The notes under the pieces: generated by a model
Database searches by the model: none
What the model was told of the DNA's origin: nothing
Seen by the model: only the letters and a program-made list of their open reading frames with translations
Made by a program: the position numbers and the translations under genes
In this document: in pieces, positions 9,119 to 17,698 of the stretch
Layout of the letters: every line of letters begins with the position of its first letter
How positions within the stretch are numbered: the stretch's first letter is position 1
Source: an uncultured Prevotellaceae bacterium
Lineage (GTDB): Bacteria; Bacteroidota; Bacteroidia; Bacteroidales; Bacteroidaceae
DNA: 64,000 nucleotides
Direction: 5' to 3'
Assembly: GCA_900316585.1 (NCBI GenBank)
Contig: ONDM01000008.1
Coordinates: 62,001-126,000 of the forward strand

Positions 9119-10174
9119 ATGGAAAAGCAAAAGATTATCCTTTCTACAAACTTGAAAGAACGTTTAAAAGATGCAATTAATTCACTCTCTCATGACAAAA
9201 TTTTCATTTTAACAGATGAAATAACCTTTCAACTATGCAAGCCAGCCATTGAATCTTATGATTATTTATCAAATGCATTATATATTACAATTGGGGCTAC
9301 AGACATACATAAAACCATAGAATCTTTAACTCATGTATGGTATGAACTAAGCAATAAAGGAGGATCTCGTAATTCTTTGCTCATTAATTTGGGGGGTGGC
9401 ATGGTAACAGATTTAGGAGGTTTTGCCGCTTCTACATTTAAAAGAGGAATAAAATATATCAATATACCTACGACTCTGCTTTCTATGATTGATGCATCTG
9501 TGGGAGGTAAGACTGGTATAAATTTCAATGGATTAAAAAATGAAATTGGGGTGTTCAATCCAGCTTCATGTGTCCTATTAGATACCAATTTTCTTCGTAC
9601 CTTAGATTATACTAATATCTGTAGTGGCTATGCCGAAATGCTAAAACACAGTTTAATCAGTTCCGTGGATCATTGGAGTAATTTACTTCATTTTGACTTG
9701 AATGATGTTGATTACTCACAACTCCAAAAATTAGTTGCACTAAGTGTTAAAATCAAAGAAAGATTTGTAAAAGAAGATCCCTACGAACAAGGAATAAGAA
9801 AGGCACTTAATTTAGGACATACTGTGGGCCATGCATTTGAAAGCCTAGCACTATCACAAAATAAGCCCATTTTACATGGATATGCGGTAGCTTGGGGATG
9901 TATTTGTGAATTGTATCTTTCTGCAATAAAAGTTGGTTTTCCCCATGATAAATTATATCAAACAATACAGTTCATTAAAGAATACTATGGAACATTCACA
10001 ATTTCCTGCAAGGATTATAGCCATATTTATGAACTGATGAAACATGACAAAAAAAACAATTCCAATATGATTAATTTCACATTATTAGGTGATATAGGTG
10101 ACATCAGGATAAACCAAACAGCAACAAAAGAGGAAATCTTTGAAATGTTAGATTTCTTTCGTGAAGGATTATAA
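9119..10174 (+). CDS. aroB: 3-dehydroquinate synthase
   Basis: Converts DAHP to 3-dehydroquinate, the second step of the shikimate pathway, using NAD and a divalent metal. The 351-residue length is normal. Motifs include the NAD-binding GGGMVTDLGGF, the IPTTLLSMIDASVGGKTG stretch, the metal-ligand region GYAEMLKHSLI, and the histidine motifs NLGHTVGHAFES and LHGYAVAWG. It is a monocistronic gene with its own -7 element and a strong terminator. It stands alone here, apart from other aro genes. Confidence 0.97.
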   Translation: MEKQKIILSTNLKERLKDAINSLSHDKIFILTDEITFQLCKPAIESYDYLSNALYITIGATDIHKTIESLTHVWYELSNKGGSRNSLLINLGGGMVTDLGGFAASTFKRGIKYINIPTTLLSMIDASVGGKTGINFNGLKNEIGVFNPASCVLLDTNFLRTLDYTNICSGYAEMLKHSLISSVDHWSNLLHFDLNDVDYSQLQKLVALSVKIKERFVKEDPYEQGIRKALNLGHTVGHAFESLALSQNKPILHGYAVAWGCICELYLSAIKVGFPHDKLYQTIQFIKEYYGTFTISCKDYSHIYELMKHDKKNNSNMINFTLLGDIGDIRINQTATKEEIFEMLDFFREGL

Positions 10175-10203
10175 AAAAAAAGGCTCTTTGAGCCTTTTTT
10201 TTT
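10173..10203. terminator. Terminator after aroB, bidirectional
   Basis: Perfect 14-base stem made of an A tract plus GGCTC, a three-base loop and the matching T tract. It serves aroB and can also serve the minus-strand gene ending at 10215. Confidence 0.88.
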
Positions 10204-10214
10204 ATAATCCTTCT

Positions 10215-10559
10215 TTAATCATTCCCTTCAAGGTTTTCTGCATATTCTAACTCACCAAGAACAACAAAAAGAACATCTTCAGGAGCAAACTCACCCATTT
10301 TCTCTTTTTTTGCGATTTTGACTACATGTTTTGCAACCGCCTCTGTATCAATTTCCACCTCGTCATCTGTATCGCTGAAAGTATTATAATAATACTCCCA
10401 AATTACATCTAAGAAATACTGGATAAGTTCATCATCAAAATTACCATCTTTATCAGAGAACCGCTCTTTAACTTCTGTTGGTAAATAATTGCGAATAAAC
10501 TCGATTGTTTTCAAGTCATCCTCTGCTTCCTGCTGAAAAATATCATCAACCATAATCAT
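10215..10559 (-). CDS. Conserved acidic protein of unknown function
   Basis: A 114-residue, strongly acidic, mostly helical soluble protein with no signal peptide or membrane segment. I do not recognise a family. Its ATG overlaps the trxA stop codon (ATGA), so the two are translationally coupled; an alternative ATG lies two codons in (MVDDIFQQ). Visible features are an N-terminal helix rich in Asp/Glu, an aromatic stretch IWEYYYNTF, and an Asp/Glu cluster (SDTDDEVEIDTE). The coupling suggests a role linked to thioredoxin, but this is inference. Confidence 0.8.
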   Translation of the reverse strand: MIMVDDIFQQEAEDDLKTIEFIRNYLPTEVKERFSDKDGNFDDELIQYFLDVIWEYYYNTFSDTDDEVEIDTEAVAKHVVKIAKKEKMGEFAPEDVLFVVLGELEYAENLEGND

Positions 10560-10870
10560 AAAAGAGCTTTCAGTTTATCCTCCAATACAGTTTTAGCTGC
10601 AGCACCTACATTTTTGTCTACGACCTCACCATTCTTGAAATATAGAACAGTAGGAACATTTCGGATACCAAATCTATCTACCAATTCATCACATTCCTCT
10701 ATGTCTACTTTGCCTACAAAAGCCTGCCCCTCATAAGTTTTTGCAATATCGTCAATATATGGACCAATCTTTCTACAAGGGCCACACCAAGACGCTCCAA
10801 ACTCAATTAACATTGGTTTGCCCTGAGCAACCAATTCTTCAAAATTCTGATCTGTAATTTGTAATGCCAT
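10556..10870 (-). CDS. trxA: Thioredoxin
   Basis: A 104-residue classical thioredoxin that reduces protein disulfides in the cytoplasm. The active site WCGPC is at residues 28-32, with the conserved cis-proline region NVPTVLYF later. It has no signal peptide. It is followed by the acidic unknown gene through an ATGA overlap, and has its own -7 element at 10899-10906, so the pair is a two-gene operon. Confidence 0.97.
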   Translation of the reverse strand: MALQITDQNFEELVAQGKPMLIEFGASWCGPCRKIGPYIDDIAKTYEGQAFVGKVDIEECDELVDRFGIRNVPTVLYFKNGEVVDKNVGAAAKTVLEDKLKALL

Positions 10871-10898
10871 AATTATATGCTTTTTAAATGATTCGCCA

Positions 10899-10906
10899 CA
10901 AAGATA
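10899..10906 (-). promoter_or_regulatory. -7 promoter element for trxA
   Basis: The minus strand reads TATCTTTG, a full TAnnTTTG match, 28 bases before the trxA start and before the end of dnaE. The -33 position is poorly conserved. Confidence 0.6.
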
Positions 10907-10916
10907 ATGATTTATT

Positions 10917-13900
10917 TTAATTTATCACATACTCACAATCTGGAATAGTCCTAATCTTTTCTAAAAAGTCATGCTTTACATTAACACAGGCATGAGTTGA
11001 AAGAGTAACTTGATTTTGTTCTATATTATCTTTCAAACACAAAAATAATTCTACATTGCCTCTATTTTCTTCAATAGTAGATGTCAGATTCTCAACAATG
11101 TCGTCATTGATAACATCTACAAGTAACTTTATTGTCAATTTTTCTATCTTTTTATCTTTCACATCGGAAAGGAATTCTACACTTGACACTTTAATATCAT
11201 ATTCATTATCTTTATAACGCCTTGGCTCACAATGGGCTGTAATGAATACTGTATTATGAAGGCGAAGCATGCCACTATATTTAGCCCAATCCTCACCAAA
11301 AAGTACCAATTCACCGACTCCTTCATAGTCTTCAATTTTTACAACGCCCATTAAGTTTCCATGTTTAGTGCGAACTTCACGAATATCGGAAACAATGCCG
11401 CCAAAAGTCAAATCACGGTTAACTAACGCTGACTTATCTTCAAACTGAGGCATATGTGTATTACAAACATCTTTCAAAATCACCTCATATTCATCAAGTG
11501 GGTGCGCAGAAAGATACATTCCAACTAGTTCTTTTTCCTTGTCTAGACGCTCCAAATCACTCCAAGGCTCACAATCCGCAGGCTTTGGATGAACTATCTC
11601 AATTTCATCTAAGTCGCCAAAAAGAGACATTGAATTTTGTTGCTTGTCCAATTGATATTTATTACCATAACGAACCAATGTATCCAAAAATGATTCATCC
11701 TTTGAAACAGGTGCTACATACTGTTCTCGCATCAATCCAAAGCAATCAAATGCACCTGACAAAGCTAAACATTCCAAACTCTTTTTATTACAAGCAGAAA
11801 TATTAATTCTTTCAATGAAATCAAAGATATCCTTAAATGGTCCCTTCTCTTTCCTTTCCTTCAAGATGCTTTCAACTGCAGATTCACCGACTCCTTTAAT
11901 TGCACCTAATCCAAATCGGATTTCTCCTAAATGATTAACACCGAAATTTATGTACGATTCATTAACATCAGGTCCCAAAGTAGCAACGCCCATAGCTTTG
12001 CACTCATCCATGAGTTTAGTGATTTCTTTAATATCGGCCTTATTCCTACTCATATTGGCTGCCATATATTGAGCTGGATAATTTGCCTTCAAGTATGCAG
12101 TTTGATAAGCTACCCATGAATAACAAGTCGCATGGCTTTTGTTGAATGCATAAGATGCAAACTTCTCCCAATCGCTCCATATTTTCTCTAACTTTGCAGC
12201 TTCATGACCATTCTTTTCACCACCTTGTATAAACTTGGGTTTCATCTGGTCTACAATATCCTTCTTCTTTTTACCCATAGCTTTACGAAGAGCATCGCTC
12301 TCTCCTCGAGTAAAGTTTGCCAATAAACGGGAAAGAAGCATCACTTGCTCCTGATAAACTGTAATTCCATAAGTGTCCTTTAAGTACTTTTCCATACAAG
12401 GAATATCATACTCAATAGGTTTTCTACCTAACTTACGATTAATAAAATCAGGAATATAATCCATTGGTCCCGGTCTATACAGAGCATTCATCGCTATCAA
12501 ATCCTCAAATGCTCCAGGTTGTAGTTCTCTGAGGTATTTTTGCATACCTGGAGATTCAAACTGAAAAGTTCCAATAGTTTGACCCTCACAATACAAACGG
12601 TAAGTATTAGGATCCATGATATCAAGTTTATCAATATCCAACTCAATCCCCAGGCTTACTTTAATATTTTCTACAGCTTCTTTCAAAATAGATAGAGTTT
12701 TCAATCCTAAAAAGTCCATCTTTATCAGACCCGTAGACTCTATGACATGGCCATCATATTGAGTTACACAGACCTTCTCATTTGTCTCCTTATCTACAGC
12801 AGTTGAAACTGGAACCCAATCGGTAATATCATCACGACAGATAATTGTTCCACAAGCATGAACGCCGGTATTACGAACATTCCCCTCCAACATTTTAGCA
12901 TAACGTATAGTATCCCGAATTTTAGGATCGGGTGACGATTCCGCTTTCTGTAATTCAGGAACATAAGCAATTGCATTAACTAAATTCAGCTTTTTATCAG
13001 GAATCTTGTCTGGCACCAACTTCGCAAGAGCATTACTAGTTTCCAATGGTAACTTTTCTACACGTGCCACATCCTTGATGGCAAGTTTCGTTGCCATTGT
13101 ACCGTAAGTGATGATATGAGCAACTTTTTCTTGTCCATACTTTTCTGTTACCCAACGAAGCACTTTACCCCGCCCATCATCATCAAAATCCACATCTATA
13201 TCAGGTAAAGAAATACGATCAGGGTTCAAGAAACGCTCAAAAAGTAAGTCATATTTTATAGGGTCGATTTGAGTAATCCCTAAACAATATGCTACCGTAC
13301 TTCCGGCTGCAGAACCACGGCCTGGCCCAACACTCACTCCTAGTTCTTTTCGAGCTGCATTGATAAAATCCTGTACAATCAAGAAGTAACCAGGAAAACC
13401 CATAGTTTTCATAATGTGGAGCTCAAATTTAATCTGTTCGGCAACCTCTTCCGGTAAGGGATCACCATAACGTTCTTTAGCTCCATCTAATGCCAACTTC
13501 TTCAAATAATCTGCTTCAAACTTAATTCTATATAATTTTTCATAACCTCCGAGTTTTTTTATTTTATCTTCAGCGTCCTCACGACTCAATACAACATTAC
13601 CATTTTCATCTTGTGTAAACTCATCGAACAAATCCTCCTCCGTCAAACGCTGGCGATACTCTTCTTCTGTTCCAAAATCTTTTGGAATTTCAAAGTTAGG
13701 CATAATTGGAGCATGCTCTATATCATAGGTCTCAATTTTACTTAAAACCTCCATTGTATTACTTAATGATTCAGGAACATCAGCAAATATTTCATTCATT
13801 TCCTCTTTTGTCTTGAACCATTCTTGTTTTGTATAAAGCATACGATTCGGATCATCCAAATCCTTTCCTGTACCTAAACAAATCAGCCTATCATGAGCTT

Positions 13901-14687
13901 CTGCATTCTCTTCATCTACAAAATGAACGTCATTAGTACATACAACTTTTACATTGTATTTTTCAGAATACTCCAAAATTTTGGCATTTGCTATTTGCTG
14001 AAGCTTATAAGTTTCATGATTGGCTCTAGGAACATTTGCTTTATGACGTTGAATCTCCAAATAAAAATCTTCCCCCCAAATACCCTTGAACCATTGGATT
14101 GCGTCTTCGGCTGCTTTATACTGGCCCGCAAGAATTTTTTTAGGAATTTCGCCACCAATACATGCAGAACAAATAATCAGCCCTTCATGATATTTCTCTA
14201 ACTCCACCTTGTCCGTACGAGGGCGTGCATAGAAACCTTCAGTCCACGCCTTAGATACTAATTTTATTAGATTATGATACCCCTTTTCATTTTTAGCCAA
14301 AACAATTAAATGCCAACCACTTGAATCCTCCTTATGATCTTTATCCTTATCTTGGAGTCTACGACGGGCACAATACATTTCACAGCCGAAAATTGGTATA
14401 AAGATTTTCTTTTTTTGTTCTTCTATCTGTTCTTCTAAGCTAGTTTTCTCATCATCAGTGACTGAAGCTAATTTCTTTTCCAGAACTTTGATTGCACTTT
14501 TAACAGGTTTATTGACCTTATTACAATAGTCAAAGAATTCCTTTATTCCCATCATATCTCCATGATCAGTCACAGCCATGCCACGCATGCCATTAGCTCG
14601 CGCCTTATCAACCAATTTATTAATTGCAGCTTGACCATCTAAAAGAGAATACTGTGTATGAACATGTAAATGTACGAAATCCTCCAT
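10917..14687 (-). CDS. dnaE: DNA polymerase III alpha subunit
   Basis: Replicative DNA polymerase catalytic subunit, 1256 residues. The N-terminal PHP domain begins FVHLHVHTQYSLLDG. The catalytic aspartate motif LPDIDVDF falls near residues 494-501, and GPGRGSAAGS lies just before it. The C-terminal OB region (LTFGGIVSDIREVRTKHG) is present. The frame is open to 14738, but the ATG at 14687 directly precedes the conserved PHP start, and a well-formed promoter at 14716-14747 lies inside the longer version, so the longer start is not used. Confidence 0.97.
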   Translation of the reverse strand: MEDFVHLHVHTQYSLLDGQAAINKLVDKARANGMRGMAVTDHGDMMGIKEFFDYCNKVNKPVKSAIKVLEKKLASVTDDEKTSLEEQIEEQKKKIFIPIFGCEMYCARRRLQDKDKDHKEDSSGWHLIVLAKNEKGYHNLIKLVSKAWTEGFYARPRTDKVELEKYHEGLIICSACIGGEIPKKILAGQYKAAEDAIQWFKGIWGEDFYLEIQRHKANVPRANHETYKLQQIANAKILEYSEKYNVKVVCTNDVHFVDEENAEAHDRLICLGTGKDLDDPNRMLYTKQEWFKTKEEMNEIFADVPESLSNTMEVLSKIETYDIEHAPIMPNFEIPKDFGTEEEYRQRLTEEDLFDEFTQDENGNVVLSREDAEDKIKKLGGYEKLYRIKFEADYLKKLALDGAKERYGDPLPEEVAEQIKFELHIMKTMGFPGYFLIVQDFINAARKELGVSVGPGRGSAAGSTVAYCLGITQIDPIKYDLLFERFLNPDRISLPDIDVDFDDDGRGKVLRWVTEKYGQEKVAHIITYGTMATKLAIKDVARVEKLPLETSNALAKLVPDKIPDKKLNLVNAIAYVPELQKAESSPDPKIRDTIRYAKMLEGNVRNTGVHACGTIICRDDITDWVPVSTAVDKETNEKVCVTQYDGHVIESTGLIKMDFLGLKTLSILKEAVENIKVSLGIELDIDKLDIMDPNTYRLYCEGQTIGTFQFESPGMQKYLRELQPGAFEDLIAMNALYRPGPMDYIPDFINRKLGRKPIEYDIPCMEKYLKDTYGITVYQEQVMLLSRLLANFTRGESDALRKAMGKKKKDIVDQMKPKFIQGGEKNGHEAAKLEKIWSDWEKFASYAFNKSHATCYSWVAYQTAYLKANYPAQYMAANMSRNKADIKEITKLMDECKAMGVATLGPDVNESYINFGVNHLGEIRFGLGAIKGVGESAVESILKERKEKGPFKDIFDFIERINISACNKKSLECLALSGAFDCFGLMREQYVAPVSKDESFLDTLVRYGNKYQLDKQQNSMSLFGDLDEIEIVHPKPADCEPWSDLERLDKEKELVGMYLSAHPLDEYEVILKDVCNTHMPQFEDKSALVNRDLTFGGIVSDIREVRTKHGNLMGVVKIEDYEGVGELVLFGEDWAKYSGMLRLHNTVFITAHCEPRRYKDNEYDIKVSSVEFLSDVKDKKIEKLTIKLLVDVINDDIVENLTSTIEENRGNVELFLCLKDNIEQNQVTLSTHACVNVKHDFLEKIRTIPDCEYVIN

Positions 14688-14715
14688 GATTCTACTATAT
14701 TTCTTAATTTGTAGC

Positions 14716-14747
14716 CAAAGATACTTCTCTTCCCTCAAAAGAACAAA
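14716..14747 (-). promoter_or_regulatory. Promoter for dnaE
   Basis: On the minus strand: TTTG -33 element (14744-14747), 20-base spacer, TATCTTTG -7 element (14716-14723). Both elements match the consensus. It supports the dnaE start at 14687. Confidence 0.8.
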
Positions 14748-14814
14748 ACTTCAGACAAAAAGTTATCAACAAGTTTGTAGGTAACATCATGAATTATAAA
14801 ACCAATCCTTTTTG

Positions 14815-14846
14815 TTTGTTTATTTGTCAAAATAGACCTATCTTTG
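14815..14846 (+). promoter_or_regulatory. Promoter for psd-pssA
   Basis: TTTG at 14815-14818, 20-base spacer, TATCTTTG at 14839-14846; both elements match the consensus. It lies 22 bases before the psd ATG. Confidence 0.8.
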
Positions 14847-14868
14847 CAAACAAATTCATCATTAGGAA

Positions 14869-15555
14869 ATGAGCCGTTTAAAGAAAATAAAGAAAATTAG
14901 ACTACATAGAGAGGGTACAACCACCCTGGTGTATACTTTCATGGGCATGGCTGCCCTTTGTCTTCTTGTCCACTTTGGCTTGCATATAACATTGCTAACC
15001 CAAGTCGTAATCGTAATCTGCATTATTATATATTGCATCCTATTGAATTTCTTTCAATGCCCGGTTCGCTTATATGAAGGTGACACGGAAAAGACAATCA
15101 TGGCTCCTTGTGACGGTCGGGTTGTTGTCATTGAGGAAGTAGAAGAAAATGAGTTTTTTCATGACAAGCGTTTAATGATTTCCATTTTCATGAGTTTACT
15201 TGATGTTCATGCAAATTGGTTCCCATGCGATGGAATTGTTAAAAAAGTAACACATGATGATGGACGTTTTAAAGCAGCATGGCTACCAAAGGCCAGTACA
15301 GAAAATGAGCGCTCTGCAATTCTCATCGAGACTCCTGAAGGAGTAAATGTCCTTGCACGTCAGATTGCAGGTGCCATGGCACGTAGAATAGTAACCTACG
15401 CTAAAGAAGGTGAAGACTGTTTCATCGACGAACACATGGGATTCATCAAATTTGGATCTAGGGTGGATGTGTATTTACCCGTTGATTCTGAAGTAAAAGT
15501 AACAATGGGGCAAAAGACAACAGGGAATCAGACTGTCATTGCCAAACTAAAATAA
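14869..15555 (+). CDS. psd: Phosphatidylserine decarboxylase (short, pyruvoyl type)
   Basis: Makes phosphatidylethanolamine from phosphatidylserine at the inner membrane. At 228 residues it is the short form of the family. Residues 18-63 hold two hydrophobic segments. The self-cleavage site is FGS (residues 195-197), where Ser197 would become the pyruvoyl group; the conserved MAPCDGRV and DVHANWFP stretches are present. pssA follows seven bases downstream, so the two consecutive enzymes of PE synthesis are co-transcribed. Confidence 0.96.
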   Translation: MSRLKKIKKIRLHREGTTTLVYTFMGMAALCLLVHFGLHITLLTQVVIVICIIIYCILLNFFQCPVRLYEGDTEKTIMAPCDGRVVVIEEVEENEFFHDKRLMISIFMSLLDVHANWFPCDGIVKKVTHDDGRFKAAWLPKASTENERSAILIETPEGVNVLARQIAGAMARRIVTYAKEGEDCFIDEHMGFIKFGSRVDVYLPVDSEVKVTMGQKTTGNQTVIAKLK

Positions 15556-15562
15556 TCAGGAA

Positions 15563-16276
15563 ATGGCCAATTGTATAATAAAGCAAATTCCAAATGCGAT
15601 TACCTCATGCAACCTTATTTGTGGTTGTATTGCTGTAGGTTTTGCCATGCATGAGCACTACCCTTCAGCCCTATTATTTATCATTTTAGGTGCTGTGTTT
15701 GATTTCTTTGATGGGATGTCTGCTCGGTTGCTGCATGTTTCGTCAGACATTGGTAAAGAATTGGATTCTCTAGCTGACGATGTGACTTTTGGTGTTGCAC
15801 CAGCTTCCATGGTTTTTAGTATATGTAAAACATGCACTTATCCATCTTTCATAGGTGATTTAAGTTTGTATTTACCATATTTAGCCTTCATCATGGCAGC
15901 CTTTTCTGCTATAAGATTAGCAAAATTTAATTTAGATACTAGACAAACTACATCGTTTATTGGCTTACCAACTCCTGCCAATGCTTTATTTTGGGGAGCC
16001 TTAATTGTTGCACATCAACGTACTTTCACAGATGGCCAAAATGAATGGTTTGGTATTGGTTTGCTACTTGGCACTTTTATCTTCTCATATCTTTTAGTTG
16101 CTGACATCCCAATGTTTGCATTAAAGTTCAAGAATCTAAAGTGGACAGACAATAAAATAAAATATATATTTATTTTAACATCTATATTACTAATTCTAAT
16201 TCTTGGCATTAGCGGTATTTCAGCAATTATTCTTTGGTACATCATTCTTTCTGTTTTCACCCAGAATAAAAAATAA
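15563..16276 (+). CDS. pssA: CDP-diacylglycerol-serine O-phosphatidyltransferase
   Basis: Makes phosphatidylserine from CDP-diacylglycerol and serine. It carries the full CDP-alcohol phosphotransferase motif DG-x2-AR-x8-G-x3-D-x3-D, seen as DGMSAR, then G, D and D in FDG...GKELDSLADD. The 237-residue protein has about eight hydrophobic segments and lies in the inner membrane. It works directly before Psd in the pathway, and its stop overlaps the start of the next gene (TAATG). Confidence 0.96.
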   Translation: MANCIIKQIPNAITSCNLICGCIAVGFAMHEHYPSALLFIILGAVFDFFDGMSARLLHVSSDIGKELDSLADDVTFGVAPASMVFSICKTCTYPSFIGDLSLYLPYLAFIMAAFSAIRLAKFNLDTRQTTSFIGLPTPANALFWGALIVAHQRTFTDGQNEWFGIGLLLGTFIFSYLLVADIPMFALKFKNLKWTDNKIKYIFILTSILLILILGISGISAIILWYIILSVFTQNKK

Positions 16277-16587
16277 TGCAGTTTTTGGGTTGTCTTTTCT
16301 TTGTTTTAATTGGAGTATTCCTAGTAATAATAATAGGAATACTTTTGGTTATACAAAAAATACTCCAAGCATTAGGCATCAATTTACCCTGGTTCAAATT
16401 TATCAAAACAGAAAGCTCTTACTCAAGAAACAACGATTCACAAGAAAGCAAAAATACGACTAAAAACCGCACCACATATTCTTCTGAAGAAGTTATTGAA
16501 AAGAAAAAAGTATTTACCGAGGAAGATGGTGAATACGTTGAATTCGAGGAAATAAGAGATGATAATTCCACTTCTGACGCAATCTAA
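16276..16587 (+). CDS. DUF4834-type small membrane protein
   Basis: A 103-residue protein with one long N-terminal hydrophobic segment (about residues 2-28) followed by a hydrophilic, charged tail with an acidic end (EEDGEYVEFEEIRDDN). The pattern matches the Bacteroidota family DUF4834. It is coupled to pssA by a one-base overlap and is the last gene of the phospholipid operon. Its function is unknown; a link to membrane lipid synthesis is inferred from position only. Confidence 0.75.
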   Translation: MQFLGCLFFVLIGVFLVIIIGILLVIQKILQALGINLPWFKFIKTESSYSRNNDSQESKNTTKNRTTYSSEEVIEKKKVFTEEDGEYVEFEEIRDDNSTSDAI

Positions 16588-16588
16588 T

Positions 16589-17026
16589 TCATCGCATTTT
16601 TTGAAAGAAACTCTTCATTAACTGGGAGGACTCCTCACCCAAAACGCCACCTTTCACAATAGTTTTAGGATGTAAAACTTCAGGGGCATAAACATGATAA
16701 CCCCTTTTTTCATCGTATGCGCCAAACACCAATTTGCCTAACTGGCTCCAAGCTATTGCTCCTGCACACATTACACAAGGTTCAACTGTAACATATAAGG
16801 TGCATTCATTCAAATACTTCCCGCCCAAAGTATTTGACGCTGCCGTAATAGCTTGCATCTCAGCATGTGCCGTTACATCTGTTAACGTTTCAGTAAGATT
16901 AAAACAGCGTGCTATGATATGTTCATGGCAAACAACAATCGCACCTATTGGAATCTCTCCTTTCTCATAAGCAATTTTAGCCTCATCCAAGGCTTTTCTC
17001 ATATAATACTCATCAGAATTTGCCAT
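16589..17026 (-). CDS. tadA: tRNA adenosine(34) deaminase
   Basis: Deaminates A34 to inosine in tRNA-Arg(ACG). The 145-residue protein has the cytidine-deaminase zinc motifs HAEMQ (residues 54-58, proton-shuttling Glu56) and PCVMC (83-87), with the typical TLYVTVEPC lead-in. It follows the small basic gene at 17026-17256 with a one-base overlap, so the two are translated together. Confidence 0.95.
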   Translation of the reverse strand: MANSDEYYMRKALDEAKIAYEKGEIPIGAIVVCHEHIIARCFNLTETLTDVTAHAEMQAITAASNTLGGKYLNECTLYVTVEPCVMCAGAIAWSQLGKLVFGAYDEKRGYHVYAPEVLHPKTIVKGGVLGEESSQLMKSFFQKMR

Positions 17027-17256
17027 TACATCCTCATTTCGTATTCATCAAATAATGTGGGATAATTGTCATTCATAGATTTATATATAAATCCTAATAG
17101 AGTTTCGCGCATCCAACGAGACTTATTATTGACTTTATATTGCTTTAGAAATTTATCTATAATAATCTGTTCATTTTCATTCACGCAACAAACCAAACGT
17201 ATATTACGTGTTCCCAGATTATTCTTTTTTCCTTTGGATTTACCCCGTTTTTTCAT
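17026..17256 (-). CDS. Small basic protein, possible ribbon-helix-helix DNA-binding type
   Basis: I do not recognise a named family. The frame is open to 17277, but a consensus promoter at 17265-17295 would begin transcription after that codon, so the ATG at 17256 is more likely (76 residues). The N-terminal 14 residues are a run of Lys/Arg/Gly (KKRGKSKGKK). The rest has the pattern RNIRLVCCVNENEQIIIDKFLKQ, a strand then helices, resembling ribbon-helix-helix proteins such as relaxosome accessory factors. It is coupled to tadA by overlapping stop and start. The fold is inference. Confidence 0.7.
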   Translation of the reverse strand: MKKRGKSKGKKNNLGTRNIRLVCCVNENEQIIIDKFLKQYKVNNKSRWMRETLLGFIYKSMNDNYPTLFDEYEMRM

Positions 17257-17264
17257 ATCTAGGG

Positions 17265-17295
17265 CAAAATTAGTCAAAGTTTATACAACTGCAAA
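17265..17295 (-). promoter_or_regulatory. Promoter for the small basic gene and tadA
   Basis: On the minus strand: TTTG (17292-17295), 19-base spacer, TAATTTTG (17265-17272). The predicted start of transcription is only a few bases before the ATG at 17256, so the mRNA would be nearly leaderless. Confidence 0.65.
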
Positions 17296-17307
17296 GGATA
17301 ATTATTG

Positions 17308-17315
17308 TAATTTTG
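17308..17315 (+). promoter_or_regulatory. -7 promoter element for yraN-birA-pyrH
   Basis: TAATTTTG, 13 bases before the yraN ATG, with a GGAG ribosome-binding-like sequence between. It gives a very short leader. No TTTG -33 element is apparent. Confidence 0.5.
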
Positions 17316-17328
17316 CAGAAAAAGGAGC

Positions 17329-17694
17329 ATGGCACAGCACAATATCCAAGGACAAGAAGGTGAAAACACAGCTTCAGAGTATCTAATCCAAAAAGGATAT
17401 CAGATTCTTCACCGCAATTGGCGCAGCGGACATAAAGAATTGGACATTGTCGCTCAGAAAGAAAACACCATTATTTTCGTGGAAGTAAAGACTAGAAAAA
17501 ACACTTTATTCGGTTCCCCACAAGATGCTGTAAATGACAAAAAAATCAGAAGAATTATATCTTCTGCTGATGCATATATTAAATATTATAAAATTGACAA
17601 TCCTATTAGATTCGATATTATTTCAATCATTACCGATGAAGGCAATAAAATGATTGAACACATAGAGGAAGCATTCTATCCTCCTATTTGGTAG
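17329..17694 (+). CDS. YraN/UPF0102 family nuclease-like protein
   Basis: A 121-residue protein of the widespread YraN family (UPF0102), which has a Holliday-junction-resolvase-like nuclease fold. The key stretch is GHKELDIVAQKENTIIFVEVKTRK, with the Glu/Asp and EVK residues expected of the fold. The start is supported by GGAG eight bases upstream. birA begins four bases after its stop. The biological role of the family is not settled. Confidence 0.92.
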   Translation: MAQHNIQGQEGENTASEYLIQKGYQILHRNWRSGHKELDIVAQKENTIIFVEVKTRKNTLFGSPQDAVNDKKIRRIISSADAYIKYYKIDNPIRFDIISIITDEGNKMIEHIEEAFYPPIW

Positions 17695-17698
17695 TATA

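Noticed and set aside
11456-11806. 116-codon frame antisense to dnaE
   Set aside because: No recognisable domain; overlaps the conserved C-terminal part of dnaE.
10917-14738. Longer dnaE with 17 extra N-terminal residues
   Set aside because: A consensus promoter lies within the extension, and the family start MEDFVHLHVHT begins at 14687.
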